Shown: one piece after another, positions 1 to 7,391 of the stretch | How the letters are laid out: every line of letters begins with the position of its first letter | How positions within the stretch are numbered: the first letter of the stretch is position 1 | Source of the DNA: Brevundimonas goettingensis | GTDB lineage: Bacteria > Pseudomonadota > Alphaproteobacteria > Caulobacterales > Caulobacteraceae | NCBI RefSeq assembly: GCF_017487405.1 | Contig: NZ_CP062222.1 | Span: 3,920,956-3,984,955 of the forward strand | Direction of reading: 5' to 3' | Length of the DNA: 64,000 nucleotides | Notes under the pieces: model-generated | Databases searched by the model: none | Told to the model about the DNA's origin: nothing | The model's input: the letters and a program-made list of their open reading frames with translations, nothing else | Program-made: the position numbers and the translations under genes

Positions 1-421
1 ACATCGGATCGAAACCGGCGCCCAGGAAGCCGAGGTTGATCTGGTCGGCGACCTGTTTGACCTCCATCAGGTGCTGGCCGGTCTCGTTACAGATGTCGTG
101 CATGGTCAGCAGCGGGGCTCCTGACAGTTCGAACTGGCCGCCCGGCTCCAATGACACCGAGGCCGAGAAGCCCTCGGCGTTCTTGCGCTCAAGCGCGATC
201 AGATGGCCGCCTTCCTCGACGGGGCTCCAGCCGAAGCGCTGCAGGCCGGTCAACATGGCGTGGATGCCGCCCGGACCCTCATAGGCCGGACGGCGCAGGG
301 TCGAGCGGTCGAAGCCGAATTTCTCGTGCTCGGCGCCCACGCGCCACTGGTCCTTGGGCTTGGCGCCGTCGGCCATGACGGCGATCAGCTGGTCTTTGGT
401 CAGCGGCTCGGAAGCAGACAT
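1..421 (-). CDS. gshA: Glutamate-cysteine ligase, N-terminal part (runs off the left edge)
   Basis: The reverse strand reads MSASEPLTKDQLIAVMADG from position 421, then WRVGAEHEKFGF, PYEG-like, GWSPVEEGGHLIAL, VSLEPGGQFELSGAPL and TMHDICNE before leaving the window. These motifs are typical of the plant/alphaproteobacterial glutamate-cysteine ligase, which makes gamma-glutamylcysteine in the first step of cytosolic glutathione synthesis. GAEHEKFGF and EPGGQFELSG belong to the nucleotide and glutamate binding core. About 140 residues are present; the family is about 450 long, so the C-terminal two thirds is missing only because of the window edge. It is divergent from the DUF3052-like gene at 612. 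Confidence 0.9.
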   Translation of the reverse strand, partial: MSASEPLTKDQLIAVMADGAKPKDQWRVGAEHEKFGFDRSTLRRPAYEGPGGIHAMLTGLQRFGWSPVEEGGHLIALERKNAEGFSASVSLEPGGQFELSGAPLLTMHDICNETGQHLMEVKQVADQINLGFLGAGFDPM

Positions 422-611
422 GCATATCCCCTCGACGCCGCTGAACGCGCAACGCCTGTCGCGGCTAGATGGGCGGGAATACGGTCCCGCTCAAGGGGGC
501 AGAGCGAGATGGCCGGATATTGATCGGGAAGTGGATTTCGGGGGCGTTGCGGCCCGGCGCCGCTGCTGCTTTGCTCCTGACCCTGGAACGGCATCGGGAC
601 GGGACAAGGTC

Positions 612-1199
612 ATGGGACGCGAGGCGGTGACGACGGCGACCTATGACGGGCGCACCGATGAGGCGAAGGTCCTGCTGGAGAACCAGGGCGTCATCCTGCG
701 TGCGCCCTTCTCCCTGACCATCCCGCGCGACGGGATCAGCCATCTGGCGGTCGAGGGCGAGGCCCTGACCGGACAGGGGCCGCGCGGGCCGTTCGAACTG
801 ATGCTGGGCGCGGTCGAGGCCGGGAAGTGGAAGACGGCGCTGGAGAAGCCCCTGCCGACCCTGGCGGAGAAACTGGGTCTGAAGCCGGACGTCACGGTCT
901 GGACGGCGGGCGATGTCGGCGCGCCGGAGCTGGCGGGTGCTCTGGAAGGCGTCGAGCGCGCCGAAGTCGATGAGGCCACGCTGTTGATCGTTCATGTCGC
1001 CAACGAGGCCGGGCTGACCGAGGCCCTCGCCGCCTCGGCGGGATCGGCCGCGCCGGTCTGGGTGATGCACGGCAAAGGCAAGGCGGCGGCCTTCGGCGAG
1101 GGGCAGGTTAGGGTCCTGATGCGCGAACGGGGCTTCATCGACACCAAGGCCAGCGCGGTCTCGGACGTCTTGTCTGCGACCCGATACGTGAAACGCTAA
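612..1199 (+). CDS. DUF3052-like conserved protein
   Basis: 195 residues from an ATG at 612. The open frame extends upstream, but the upstream part has no family character and would run across the gshA promoter. The N-terminal 60 residues form a small beta-rich unit (ENQGVILRAPFSLTIPRD). The C-terminal half (LAEKLGLKPDVTVW to AVSDVLSATRYVKR) resembles DUF3052 proteins, which look like a cut-down methyltransferase-type fold without a clear SAM site. No function is known to me. Its stop overlaps the stop of convergent rsmE by 4 bp. The family assignment is from remembered sequence pattern, not a search. Confidence 0.7.
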   Translation: MGREAVTTATYDGRTDEAKVLLENQGVILRAPFSLTIPRDGISHLAVEGEALTGQGPRGPFELMLGAVEAGKWKTALEKPLPTLAEKLGLKPDVTVWTAGDVGAPELAGALEGVERAEVDEATLLIVHVANEAGLTEALAASAGSAAPVWVMHGKGKAAAFGEGQVRVLMRERGFIDTKASAVSDVLSATRYVKR

Positions 1200-1915
1200 C
1201 GCTCCCAGTCGCCGACGGCGGCCTGCCACAGGGTCATGGCGGCGATGGCGGCGGTGTCGGCGCGCAGGATGCGTGGGCCGAGCGATACCGCTGTGGTGAA
1301 GGGCAGGGACCGCAGCCGCTCGCCTTCTTCGGGCGAGAAGCCGCCCTCAGGCCCGATCAATATGGCCCAGGGGCCGGGACCCGCCGCCGTCAGGGCGGGG
1401 ATGGCCGGGGCGCCGCCGGTCTCGTCGCAGAACATCAGCTTCCGGGCCGGATCCCAGCCGTCGAGAATGGCTTCCAGCTTCATCGGATCATCGACCGGGG
1501 GCACGTCCAGCCGTCCGGTCTGTTCGGCCGCCTCCTCGGCGATAGCGTCAAGCCGGTCCAAGCGCACCCTGTCGACGTTTGTGCGCCGCGTGACGGTCAG
1601 CCGCACCCGGGCGGCTCCGAGTTCGGCCGCCTTCTCCACGATGGTCTCGACCCGGGCCTTCTTGACCATGGCGACGATCAGTTCGAGGTCGGGCGTGACC
1701 GTCTGCGCCCGCGCCCGTTCCTCGCATTTCAGGATGACGCCGCGCTTGTGCGTCTCTGCGACGCTGGCCCGCCACTCGCCGTCGCGGCCGTTGAAGACCA
1801 GCAGTTCATCGCCCCGGGACAGGCGCATGACATTGGTCAGATAGCGCGACTGGTCCAGCGTCGGGGCGACGGCGGCGTTGGCGGAGAGGTCGGAGGTGAC
1901 GTGGAGGCGGATCAT
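1196..1915 (-). CDS. rsmE: 16S rRNA (uracil-1498-N3)-methyltransferase RsmE
   Basis: 239 residues, the normal length for RsmE, a SPOUT-class enzyme that methylates N3 of U1498 in 16S rRNA of the 30S subunit. A PUA-like N-terminal domain (SRYLTNVMRLSRGDELLVFNG, residues about 23-43) precedes the trefoil-knot domain. The SAM-binding knot is visible as IGPEGGFSPEE near residue 187 and SLGPRILRADTA near 211, both diagnostic. KKARVETIVEKAAELG near 85 is also conserved. It lies on the gshA strand; the two are commonly close together in Caulobacterales, but here a convergent gene sits between them. Confidence 0.95.
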   Translation of the reverse strand: MIRLHVTSDLSANAAVAPTLDQSRYLTNVMRLSRGDELLVFNGRDGEWRASVAETHKRGVILKCEERARAQTVTPDLELIVAMVKKARVETIVEKAAELGAARVRLTVTRRTNVDRVRLDRLDAIAEEAAEQTGRLDVPPVDDPMKLEAILDGWDPARKLMFCDETGGAPAIPALTAAGPGPWAILIGPEGGFSPEEGERLRSLPFTTAVSLGPRILRADTAAIAAMTLWQAAVGDWER

Positions 1916-1934
1916 GTCGCGCTTATTAGCCGCC

Positions 1935-2357
1935 TCAGCCGAAGCTCACCACCATGCCGGTGACGAGGATGATGCCGAGAGCGGCCGCGATACTGGTCGT
2001 CCAGCCCGTGCCCTTCGAGCGCGACCAGCCGCTGAGGCCGAGGCTGATCAGAAGGGCATAGAGGCCCAGGACGAAACCGATCGACATGACCACCTGGGCG
2101 AAGCCAGCGGAGCCGACCCGTCCCGCCGGGCCGTCCGGATGCAGGGCCGCCACCGTGGCGGTCGACCCGACCACGGCGACGATGAAGGCCACCGAGGAGG
2201 TGACCGAAAACCCGATGGCCAGCGACCCGGTCCGGCCCTTGACGTTCAGGGCCAGCAGGGTCCCCAGAAACGTCGCCGCGAACCCGCCGAGAAAGGCGCT
2301 CAGGCCTCCGGTCTGGGCGGCGATGGCGGAGAGGTACACGGGGGACAGGGGTTCCAT
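1935..2357 (-). CDS. Small inner-membrane protein, four predicted helices
   Basis: 140 residues, strongly hydrophobic, with about four membrane spans (roughly residues 18-38, 48-68, 85-107, 118-138). The third and fourth spans are separated by a short basic segment (SRSKGTGW). There is no signal peptide beyond the first helix, and no catalytic or metal-binding motif. It ends about 20 bp upstream of rsmE on the same strand, so the two could be co-transcribed. I do not recognise the family. A start at 2357 fits the hydropathy, and the longer overlapping frame on this strand is a shadow. Confidence 0.7.
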   Translation of the reverse strand: MEPLSPVYLSAIAAQTGGLSAFLGGFAATFLGTLLALNVKGRTGSLAIGFSVTSSVAFIVAVVGSTATVAALHPDGPAGRVGSAGFAQVVMSIGFVLGLYALLISLGLSGWSRSKGTGWTTSIAAALGIILVTGMVVSFG

Positions 2358-2397
2358 GTCGGCAAGCTAGACGGGAAAGGGGAGCCTGATCACCCCC

Positions 2398-2431
2398 AAT
2401 TCCGCTCATCCCCGCGAAAGCGGGGACCCAG
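2398..2431 (+). repeat. Left arm of 34-bp inverted hairpin repeat flanking the GIY-YIG gene
   Basis: A 34-bp sequence whose exact reverse complement lies at 2743-2776. It contains an internal hairpin CCCCGC-GAAA-GCGGGG with a GNRA-type loop. Related but less perfect copies lie at 15162-15194, 15259-15291, 39037-39068 and 39132-39163, so this is a dispersed REP-like family with core GCTCATCCC(C/G)GCGAA. Confidence 0.95.
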
Positions 2432-2439
2432 TAAGAGCT

Positions 2440-2724
2440 TCAGAACAGCTCTTCGAACAGGTCCCGCCAGCGCGGGTTGGATTTCTCGATAAGTTCGAGT
2501 TTCCACACGCGGTACCACTTCTTGATCTGTCGCTCACGCATGAACGCGGCGTGGCGCGTTTCGTGTGGCTCGAACCAGACCAGGGTGGCGCAGCCGTACT
2601 TCGCGGTGAAACCGGCGAACCGCTTCTCGCGATGCTGCACGGTGCGCTTGATCAGGGCGTCGGTGGACCCGGTATAGAGGGTTCCGTTCCGCTGGCTGGC
2701 GACGATGTAGGTGTAGAACGCCAC
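2440..2724 (-). CDS. Stand-alone GIY-YIG nuclease
   Basis: 94 residues, the size of the single-domain GIY-YIG (UPF0213-like) nucleases. The motif pair is YIV at residues 6-8 and LYTGST at 16-21. The catalytic Arg is R27 (TDALIKRTVQHR), the metal-binding Glu is probably E64 (MRERQIKKW), and the following KKWYRVWKLELI helix is typical. Such proteins cut DNA in a single-domain context; cellular roles are poorly known. The stop lies 8 bp from one 34-bp hairpin repeat and the start 18 bp from its perfect inverted partner, so gene and repeats look like one cassette (2398-2776). No other nuclease or transposase is nearby. Confidence 0.9.
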   Translation of the reverse strand: MAFYTYIVASQRNGTLYTGSTDALIKRTVQHREKRFAGFTAKYGCATLVWFEPHETRHAAFMRERQIKKWYRVWKLELIEKSNPRWRDLFEELF

Positions 2725-2742
2725 AGCCCGCCTCCCAAAGAA

Positions 2743-2776
2743 CTGGGTCCCCGCTTTCGCGGGGATGAGCGGAATT
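2743..2776 (-). repeat. Right arm of 34-bp inverted hairpin repeat flanking the GIY-YIG gene
   Basis: Exact reverse complement of 2398-2431 over all 34 positions. The internal stem GCGGGG/CCCCGC and GAAA/TTTC loop are retained. No obvious target-site duplication is visible outside the two arms. Confidence 0.95.
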
Positions 2777-2805
2777 TAAATCATCAGCTGTAGGCGCTTG
2801 CAGCC

Positions 2806-3969
2806 TTAAAGAGAGCGCGCGATCAGCACCTTCATGATCTCGTTGGTGCCGCCGTAGATGCGCTGGACGCGGGCGTCCTTGTAGAGCTGGGCGATCGGAT
2901 ATTCGTTCATATAGCCGTAGCCGCCGTGGAGCTGGAGCATCTCGTCGATGACCTCGCCCTGGATGTCGGTGACCCAGTATTTGGCCATGGAGGCCGTCGT
3001 GGCGTCGAGCTGGCCCTTGAGGTGCAGGCCGATGCAGTGGTCGACGAAGACCCGGGCCACAGTCAGCTTGGTCTTGACCTCGGCCAGTTTGAACTGGGTG
3101 TTCTGGAACTCCAGGATCGACTTGCCGAAGGCCTTGCGCTGTTTGACGTATTCCAGGGTCTGTTCGAGGCCGCGCTCGGCCGCAGCGACGCCCTGGACGG
3201 CGATGTTCAGGCGCTCCTGCGGCAGCTGCTGCATCAGCTGGATGAAGCCCTGCCCTTCGACGCCGCCGATGATGTTGTCGGCCGGGACCTTGACGTCGTT
3301 GAAGAAGAGCTCGGAGGTGTCGTTGCCCTCCATGCCGATCTTGTGGAGGTTACGGCCGCGTTCGAACCCTTCGGCGCCGTCGGTTTCGACGACGATCAGC
3401 GAGGTGCCCTTCGAGCCCTGCGACGGGTCGGTCTTGGCCACGACGATGATCAGATTGGCCAGCTGGCCGTTGGTGATGAAGGTCTTGGAGCCGTTCACGA
3501 CATAGCCGTTGCCGGACTTGATCGCGGTGGTCTTGACGCCTTGCAGGTCGGAGCCGGCGCCCGGCTCGGTCATGGCGATGGCGCCGACCAGTTCGCCGGT
3601 CTGCAGGCGTGGCAGCCAGCGCGCCTTCTGCTCCTCGGTGCCGTAGTGCCAGATGTAGGGGGCGACGATGGCGTTGTGCAGCGAGATGCCGAAATGGTCG
3701 GCGCCCTTCCAGCCCAGCTGACGCATCAGCACGACCTCATGGCGATAGTCGCCGCCGAAGCCGCCGTCTTCCTCGGGCATCGACAGGCCCAGCAGGCCTG
3801 CGTCCCCGGCATCGTTCCACAGCTGGCGCGGCACGCTGGAGTTGGCGATCCATTCCTGGACCTTCTCCGGCGGCGCATGGTCGTCGATCCACTTGCCGAC
3901 GCTGTCGGAGAAGAGGGTGATCTCCTCTTCCAGCATGAAGTCGGGGGAGGGGGTGGTGATGACGTTCAT
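2806..3969 (-). CDS. Acyl-CoA dehydrogenase, long-chain (LCAD-like) type
   Basis: 387 residues from the start MNVITTPSPDF; the frame is open 30 bp further but without family character. It is an FAD enzyme that oxidises acyl-CoA to the trans-2-enoyl-CoA, passing electrons to ETF. The flavin/substrate motif AMTEPGAGSDLQG lies near residue 130 and the C-terminal LHGGYGYMNEYPIAQLYKDAR near 345. At the usual catalytic Glu position the sequence is RIYGGTNEI, with Gly. This is known for LCAD-type enzymes, where the base is a Glu on another helix, here probably within AERGLEQTLEYVKQRKAFG. Third gene of a leftward merR-ACAD-ACAD cluster. Confidence 0.92.
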   Translation of the reverse strand: MNVITTPSPDFMLEEEITLFSDSVGKWIDDHAPPEKVQEWIANSSVPRQLWNDAGDAGLLGLSMPEEDGGFGGDYRHEVVLMRQLGWKGADHFGISLHNAIVAPYIWHYGTEEQKARWLPRLQTGELVGAIAMTEPGAGSDLQGVKTTAIKSGNGYVVNGSKTFITNGQLANLIIVVAKTDPSQGSKGTSLIVVETDGAEGFERGRNLHKIGMEGNDTSELFFNDVKVPADNIIGGVEGQGFIQLMQQLPQERLNIAVQGVAAAERGLEQTLEYVKQRKAFGKSILEFQNTQFKLAEVKTKLTVARVFVDHCIGLHLKGQLDATTASMAKYWVTDIQGEVIDEMLQLHGGYGYMNEYPIAQLYKDARVQRIYGGTNEIMKVLIARSL

Positions 3970-4025
3970 GGCGTTTCCAGCGGGCAAGGCCCCGGTCACT
4001 GTCGCCAGAGCTCGATAATATGATT

Positions 4026-4057
4026 GAGGCGACCCCGGCCTGCGCCGGGATCGCCTC
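4026..4057 (-). terminator. Hairpin between the two acyl-CoA dehydrogenase genes
   Basis: A 14-bp stem with one mismatch (4026-4039 with 4044-4057) and a 4-nt loop lies between the stop of the upstream gene (4079) and the start of the next (3969). No long T-run follows, so it may attenuate read-through or protect mRNA rather than fully terminate. Confidence 0.45.
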
Positions 4058-4078
4058 GGGATCAGTTACGCACTCAGA

Positions 4079-5860
4079 TCAGAACGCTTCGGCCGGCATG
4101 GCCATCAGGACGTCGGCACCGGTCTTCATCTTGGTCAGATGGGCGGCGGCGTCGGGCAGGATGCGCTCGACGAAGTAGCGGCCGGTCTGCAGCTTGGTGA
4201 CATAGAACGGGTCGGCGTCGCCGGCGTCGATCTTCGCCTGGGCGGCCTTGGCCATCTGGGCCCAGAGGAAGGCCAGGGCGGTGATGCCGAACAGGTTCAG
4301 ATAGTCGGTCGAGGCGGCGGCGGCGTTGTCCGGATTGGCTAGGCCGTTCTGCATCAGCCACATGGTGCCGTCCTGCAGCTTGGCCTTGGCGTCGGCCAGG
4401 CCGTCGACGAAGGGCTTCACCGGACCTTCAGCGCCGTTCTCGGCGACGAAGGCGTCGATGTCGCCGAACCAGCTCATGATGGCGCGACCGCCCTGCGAGG
4501 GCAGCTTGCGGCCCACCAGATCCAGAGCCTGAATGCCGTTGGTGCCTTCATAGATCATGGTGATCCGCGCATCGCGCAGATACTGGCTGGCCGTGAACTC
4601 CTCGGTGTAGCCCGAGCCGCCGTGGACCTGCATCGACAGGGAGGCGACGTGGAAGCCCTTGTCGGTCAGATAGGCTTTCAGCACCGGGGTCAGCAGACCC
4701 ATATAGTCCCTGGCCTTCTGGGCGGTGGCTTCGTCGGCGGACTCCTGCAGGTCGGCTTGCAGCGCGGTCCACAGGATGAAGGCCTGGCCGCCTTCGACGA
4801 AGGCGCGGGCTTCCAGCAACATGCGGCGCACGTCGGGGTGGACCATGATCGAGTCGGCCGGGCCGTTCGGGTTCTGCGGGCCGGTCAGGGCGCGGCCCTG
4901 CAGGCGGTCCTTGGCGAAGGCCACCGCGCCCTGATAGGCGGCGGCGCCGATGGCCAGACCCTGCAGGCCGGTGCCGAGGCGGGCCTCGTTCATGACCACG
5001 AACATGTTGTTCATGCCGCGGCCTTCCTCGCCGATCAGCCAGCCGGTCGCCTCGTCATAGTCCATGACGCAGGTGGCGTTGCCGTGGATGCCCATCTTGT
5101 GCTCGAGGCCGCCGCAGCGGACGCCGTTGCGCTCGCCCAGCGAGCCGTCGTCGTTGACGAGGATCTTGGGCACCAGGAAGAGCGACAGGCCCTTGATCCC
5201 GGCCGGAGCGCCTTCGACGCGGGCCAGGACCGTGTGGATGATGTTGTCGGCGAAGTCGTGCTCGCCGGCCGAGATCCAGATCTTCTGGCCGGTGATCTTG
5301 TAGGTGCCGTCGCCCTGCGGCACGGCCTTGGTGCGCACCATGCCCAGGTCGGTGCCGCACTGGGGCTCCGTCAGATTCATCGTGCCGCCCCACTCGCCGG
5401 TGGTCATCTTGGGCAGGTATTTGGCCTTCAGCTCTTCCGAGGCGTTGGCGTGGATGCCCGCGTGGGCGCCGGCCGTCAGGCCCGGATACATCGAGAAGGC
5501 AGCCGAGGCGCCGGCGGTGAACTGGCCGAAGGCCATGCCGACGACGGCGGGCATGCCCTGGCCGCCATAGGCCGGATCAGCCGACAGGGCGGGCCAGCCG
5601 GCCTCGACCATGGCCTTATAGGCTTCCTTCCAGCCTTTCGGCCCGGTGACGACGCCGTCGTTCCAGTGGCAGCCTTCCTTGTCGCCCGGGTTGTTGATCG
5701 GGGCGATGACCTCTTCAGCGAACTTGCCGCCTTCCTCGAGGATCTGCTGAACCAGGTCCGAGGAGATGTCCTCGAAACCGTTCTGGTTCGTATAGCGATC
5801 GATCTCCAGGACCTCGTTCAGGATGAACATGAGGTCGCGGACGGGCGCCTTGTAGGCCAT
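4079..5860 (-). CDS. Acyl-CoA dehydrogenase, long (DmdC-type) form with C-terminal extension
   Basis: 593 residues, matching the roughly 590-600 residue acyl-CoA dehydrogenases of the DmdC group rather than the 380-residue form. The N-terminus [18 protein letters not shown] is typical. FAD and substrate motifs are [12 protein letters not shown] near residue 163 and [11 protein letters not shown] near 193. The catalytic Glu is in [17 protein letters not shown] near 440. The last 130 residues are the acyl-CoA dehydrogenase C-terminal helical domain. DmdC acts on methylmercaptopropionyl-CoA in DMSP users, but many members act on ordinary acyl-CoAs, and no other dmd gene is here. It starts 3 bp after the stop of the MerR gene, so the two are one operon. 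Confidence 0.93.
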   Translation of the reverse strand: MAYKAPVRDLMFILNEVLEIDRYTNQNGFEDISSDLVQQILEEGGKFAEEVIAPINNPGDKEGCHWNDGVVTGPKGWKEAYKAMVEAGWPALSADPAYGGQGMPAVVGMAFGQFTAGASAAFSMYPGLTAGAHAGIHANASEELKAKYLPKMTTGEWGGTMNLTEPQCGTDLGMVRTKAVPQGDGTYKITGQKIWISAGEHDFADNIIHTVLARVEGAPAGIKGLSLFLVPKILVNDDGSLGERNGVRCGGLEHKMGIHGNATCVMDYDEATGWLIGEEGRGMNNMFVVMNEARLGTGLQGLAIGAAAYQGAVAFAKDRLQGRALTGPQNPNGPADSIMVHPDVRRMLLEARAFVEGGQAFILWTALQADLQESADEATAQKARDYMGLLTPVLKAYLTDKGFHVASLSMQVHGGSGYTEEFTASQYLRDARITMIYEGTNGIQALDLVGRKLPSQGGRAIMSWFGDIDAFVAENGAEGPVKPFVDGLADAKAKLQDGTMWLMQNGLANPDNAAAASTDYLNLFGITALAFLWAQMAKAAQAKIDAGDADPFYVTKLQTGRYFVERILPDAAAHLTKMKTGADVLMAMPAEAF

Positions 5861-5863
5861 GGA

Positions 5864-6388
5864 TTACACTCTTGCTTTGAAGGGGTGACGCGCGGGGTGG
5901 CCCGCGAAGTCGGAGTGGTGGTGGTCGTGGTCGATCCGCGCCGAGACGATGGACTCGTACTCCTCGGCGCCCGGCAGAAGGTCGGGGCGGATGTTCTTCA
6001 GCCGCTCTTCCATGGCCGCACAGGCGGCCTCGGCCATTTCGATGGCGCCGTCCAGGTCCTCGCGCTGCTGCTTCAGGGCCTCGATCTGGGCCCGGTGGCG
6101 ACGCAGGGCGATGGCCATCTGATGGATGTTGCCGTCGTTGCGGTCGTACAGATCCAGCATGTCCTGGATCTCCTGCAGGGTGAAGCCGATGCGGCGTCCC
6201 CTCAGGATCAGCTTGAGCCGGGCGCGGTCGCGGGCGTCATAGACGCGGGTCTGGCCCTTGCGCGCGGGGGTCAGCAGCCCCTTGTCTTCATAGAAGCGCA
6301 AGGCGCGCGCCGTGGCCCCGAACTCGCGGCACAGCTGGCGAATGGAATAGGTGCGATGATCGTCGGCGGTCGACATGGGAAGCGTCAT
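5864..6388 (-). CDS. MerR-family regulator, LiuR-like
   Basis: 174 residues; an internal ATG at 6376 is an equally possible start. A winged-helix MerR domain occupies residues 12-80 (YSIRQLCREFGATARALRFYEDKGLL, then RVYDARDRARLKLILRGRR), followed by a coiled-coil dimer helix (about 90-135) and a His-rich tail (DHDHHH). The DNA-binding domain matches the LiuR group, which controls leucine/isovalerate and fatty-acid catabolism genes in Proteobacteria. The gene heads an operon with two acyl-CoA dehydrogenases. A 16-bp imperfect palindrome of LiuR type lies 4 bp upstream of the start, pointing to autoregulation. The LiuR assignment is inferred from recalled sequence. Confidence 0.88.
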   Translation of the reverse strand: MTLPMSTADDHRTYSIRQLCREFGATARALRFYEDKGLLTPARKGQTRVYDARDRARLKLILRGRRIGFTLQEIQDMLDLYDRNDGNIHQMAIALRRHRAQIEALKQQREDLDGAIEMAEAACAAMEERLKNIRPDLLPGAEEYESIVSARIDHDHHHSDFAGHPARHPFKARV

Positions 6389-6391
6389 AAC

Positions 6392-6407
6392 TTGACGCGC
6401 ACGTAAA
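6392..6407. promoter_or_regulatory. Putative LiuR-type operator
   Basis: TTGACGCGCACGTAAA is a 16-bp palindrome with 12 of 16 matched positions, close to the ACGT-centred palindromes described for LiuR-type MerR regulators. It sits between the divergent starts of the MerR gene (6388) and the DUF2256 gene (6427), so it could control both. Confidence 0.5.
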
Positions 6408-6426
6408 GGGAAGGTTTTTCGCAGCG

Positions 6427-6636
6427 ATGGCGCGAAAGCACGTCAACGATGACCATCTCTCCTTTGCAGGCGTATCAAAACGCGATCTGCCGCAGAAGAC
6501 CTGCGTCTCCTGCGGCAAACCGTTCGTCTGGCGCCGGAAGTGGGCGCGCGATTGGGATCAGGTGAAATTCTGCTCGGACCGTTGCCGGTCCGCAGGCGTC
6601 AGCGGGCGCGGCGACCCAGCAGAACCGGGATCGTGA
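6427..6636 (+). CDS. DUF2256 zinc-ribbon-like small protein
   Basis: 69 residues. The central part, SKRDLPQKTCVSCGKPFVWRRKWARDWDQVKFCSDRCR read in pieces, carries CxxC (residues 26-29) and CSDRC (48-52). It shows the aromatic/basic spacing typical of DUF2256, a family of small probable zinc-binding proteins often next to photolyase-like or flavoenzyme genes. Function is unknown. No photolyase is beside it here. It is divergent from the MerR operon and its 3' end overlaps the end of the convergent DoxX-like gene by 38 bp, so the exact C-terminal tail is a little uncertain. Confidence 0.8.
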   Translation: MARKHVNDDHLSFAGVSKRDLPQKTCVSCGKPFVWRRKWARDWDQVKFCSDRCRSAGVSGRGDPAEPGS

Positions 6637-7036
6637 TCGCCAGCAGGAAGACATTGACCAGGGCCAGGCTGATATCCATGCCCCAGGCGTGGACACCCAG
6701 CATGACGGTCTCCAGCGTGACCAGACCCGCGGCGGCGACCATCAGGATCGGGCGGCCGATGGTCCAGGAGGCGAGGGGCGCGAGGACGCCGAGGGCCAGG
6801 ACGATCTCGGCGATGCCTAGGCCGCGCACGAAGCTTTCGCTGACCAGGGCCGGCCAGTTCATCAGGGCGACCAGATTGGCCATCGGCTCGGTGATCTTGG
6901 CGTAGCCGGCGGCGATGAAGAACATCGCGATCCAGCCCTGCAGGGTCCAGAGCGCGAGGTTGCGATAGGTCGCGGCCGTGCGATCGCGCGCGGTCAGGGG
7001 ACGGGTGACGGAGGCAGGCGTGAACGTAGCGGCCAT
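6599..7036 (-). CDS. DoxX-like membrane protein
   Basis: 145 residues from MAATFTPASVTRPL; the frame is open about 150 bp further upstream, but that part is Pro/Ser-rich and sits in the promoter. Four membrane helices are seen (about 27-47, 63-83, 90-110, 118-138). The first contains GWIAMFFIAAGYAKI and the second FVRGLGIAEIVLALG, which is the DoxX/DUF417-like pattern. These are small inner-membrane proteins of unclear, possibly redox-linked, function. It is transcribed away from selO with a 355-bp leader region that has a conspicuous palindrome. Confidence 0.75.
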   Translation of the reverse strand: MAATFTPASVTRPLTARDRTAATYRNLALWTLQGWIAMFFIAAGYAKITEPMANLVALMNWPALVSESFVRGLGIAEIVLALGVLAPLASWTIGRPILMVAAAGLVTLETVMLGVHAWGMDISLALVNVFLLAITIPVLLGRRAR

Positions 7037-7391
7037 AGCGGGACCTGAGGGGGAGAAGAATGGGGGAGGAAACGGAGAGGAAGCGTACAGGGAGGCGTAC
7101 TGGGTAATCTGCAACAGTTGCGATATCGGATCGCCGCCCCCGTTGCGCAAGGGGTATATGGCGCAGATACCGACAAATGTCATCAGCCGTAGACATCAGC
7201 TGATGACTTAGCCGATCAACGTGTGTTTCAGGCGACAGATGGAAGGCCGAAAATCGGTCTCGATCCCGTCGTACGCTTACTGAACAGGCGGCTTCATCGA
7301 CCCTCTCCGGGGCCGAACCGTGACAGTATGCATAAGGATTCGTAATGTGGGCTTTATGCCGCCGTACGGATCGGCCCTCATACGGAAAGCG
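7037..7391. other. Gene-free stretch, promoter region of the DoxX-like gene
   Basis: No coding sequence is supported here. The stretch holds the 5' region of the DoxX-like gene, a cluster of CATCAGC half-sites around 7179-7207, and beyond that unstructured sequence up to the selO stop. The composition is somewhat less GC-rich than the flanking genes. Confidence 0.7.
7192..7207. promoter_or_regulatory. Palindromic putative operator upstream of the DoxX-like gene
   Basis: GACATCAGCTGATGAC contains the perfect 12-bp palindrome CATCAGCTGATG (7194-7205), and a third half-site GTCATCAGC lies at 7179-7187. The spacing of about 13 bp between half-sites suggests a dimeric regulator site; the regulator is not adjacent. 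Confidence 0.45.

Noticed and set aside
4622-6406. 594-residue open frame on the plus strand opposite the acyl-CoA dehydrogenase and MerR genes
   Set aside because: It is antisense to genes with clear motifs, has no domain, and such long frames arise from GC-rich third-codon positions.
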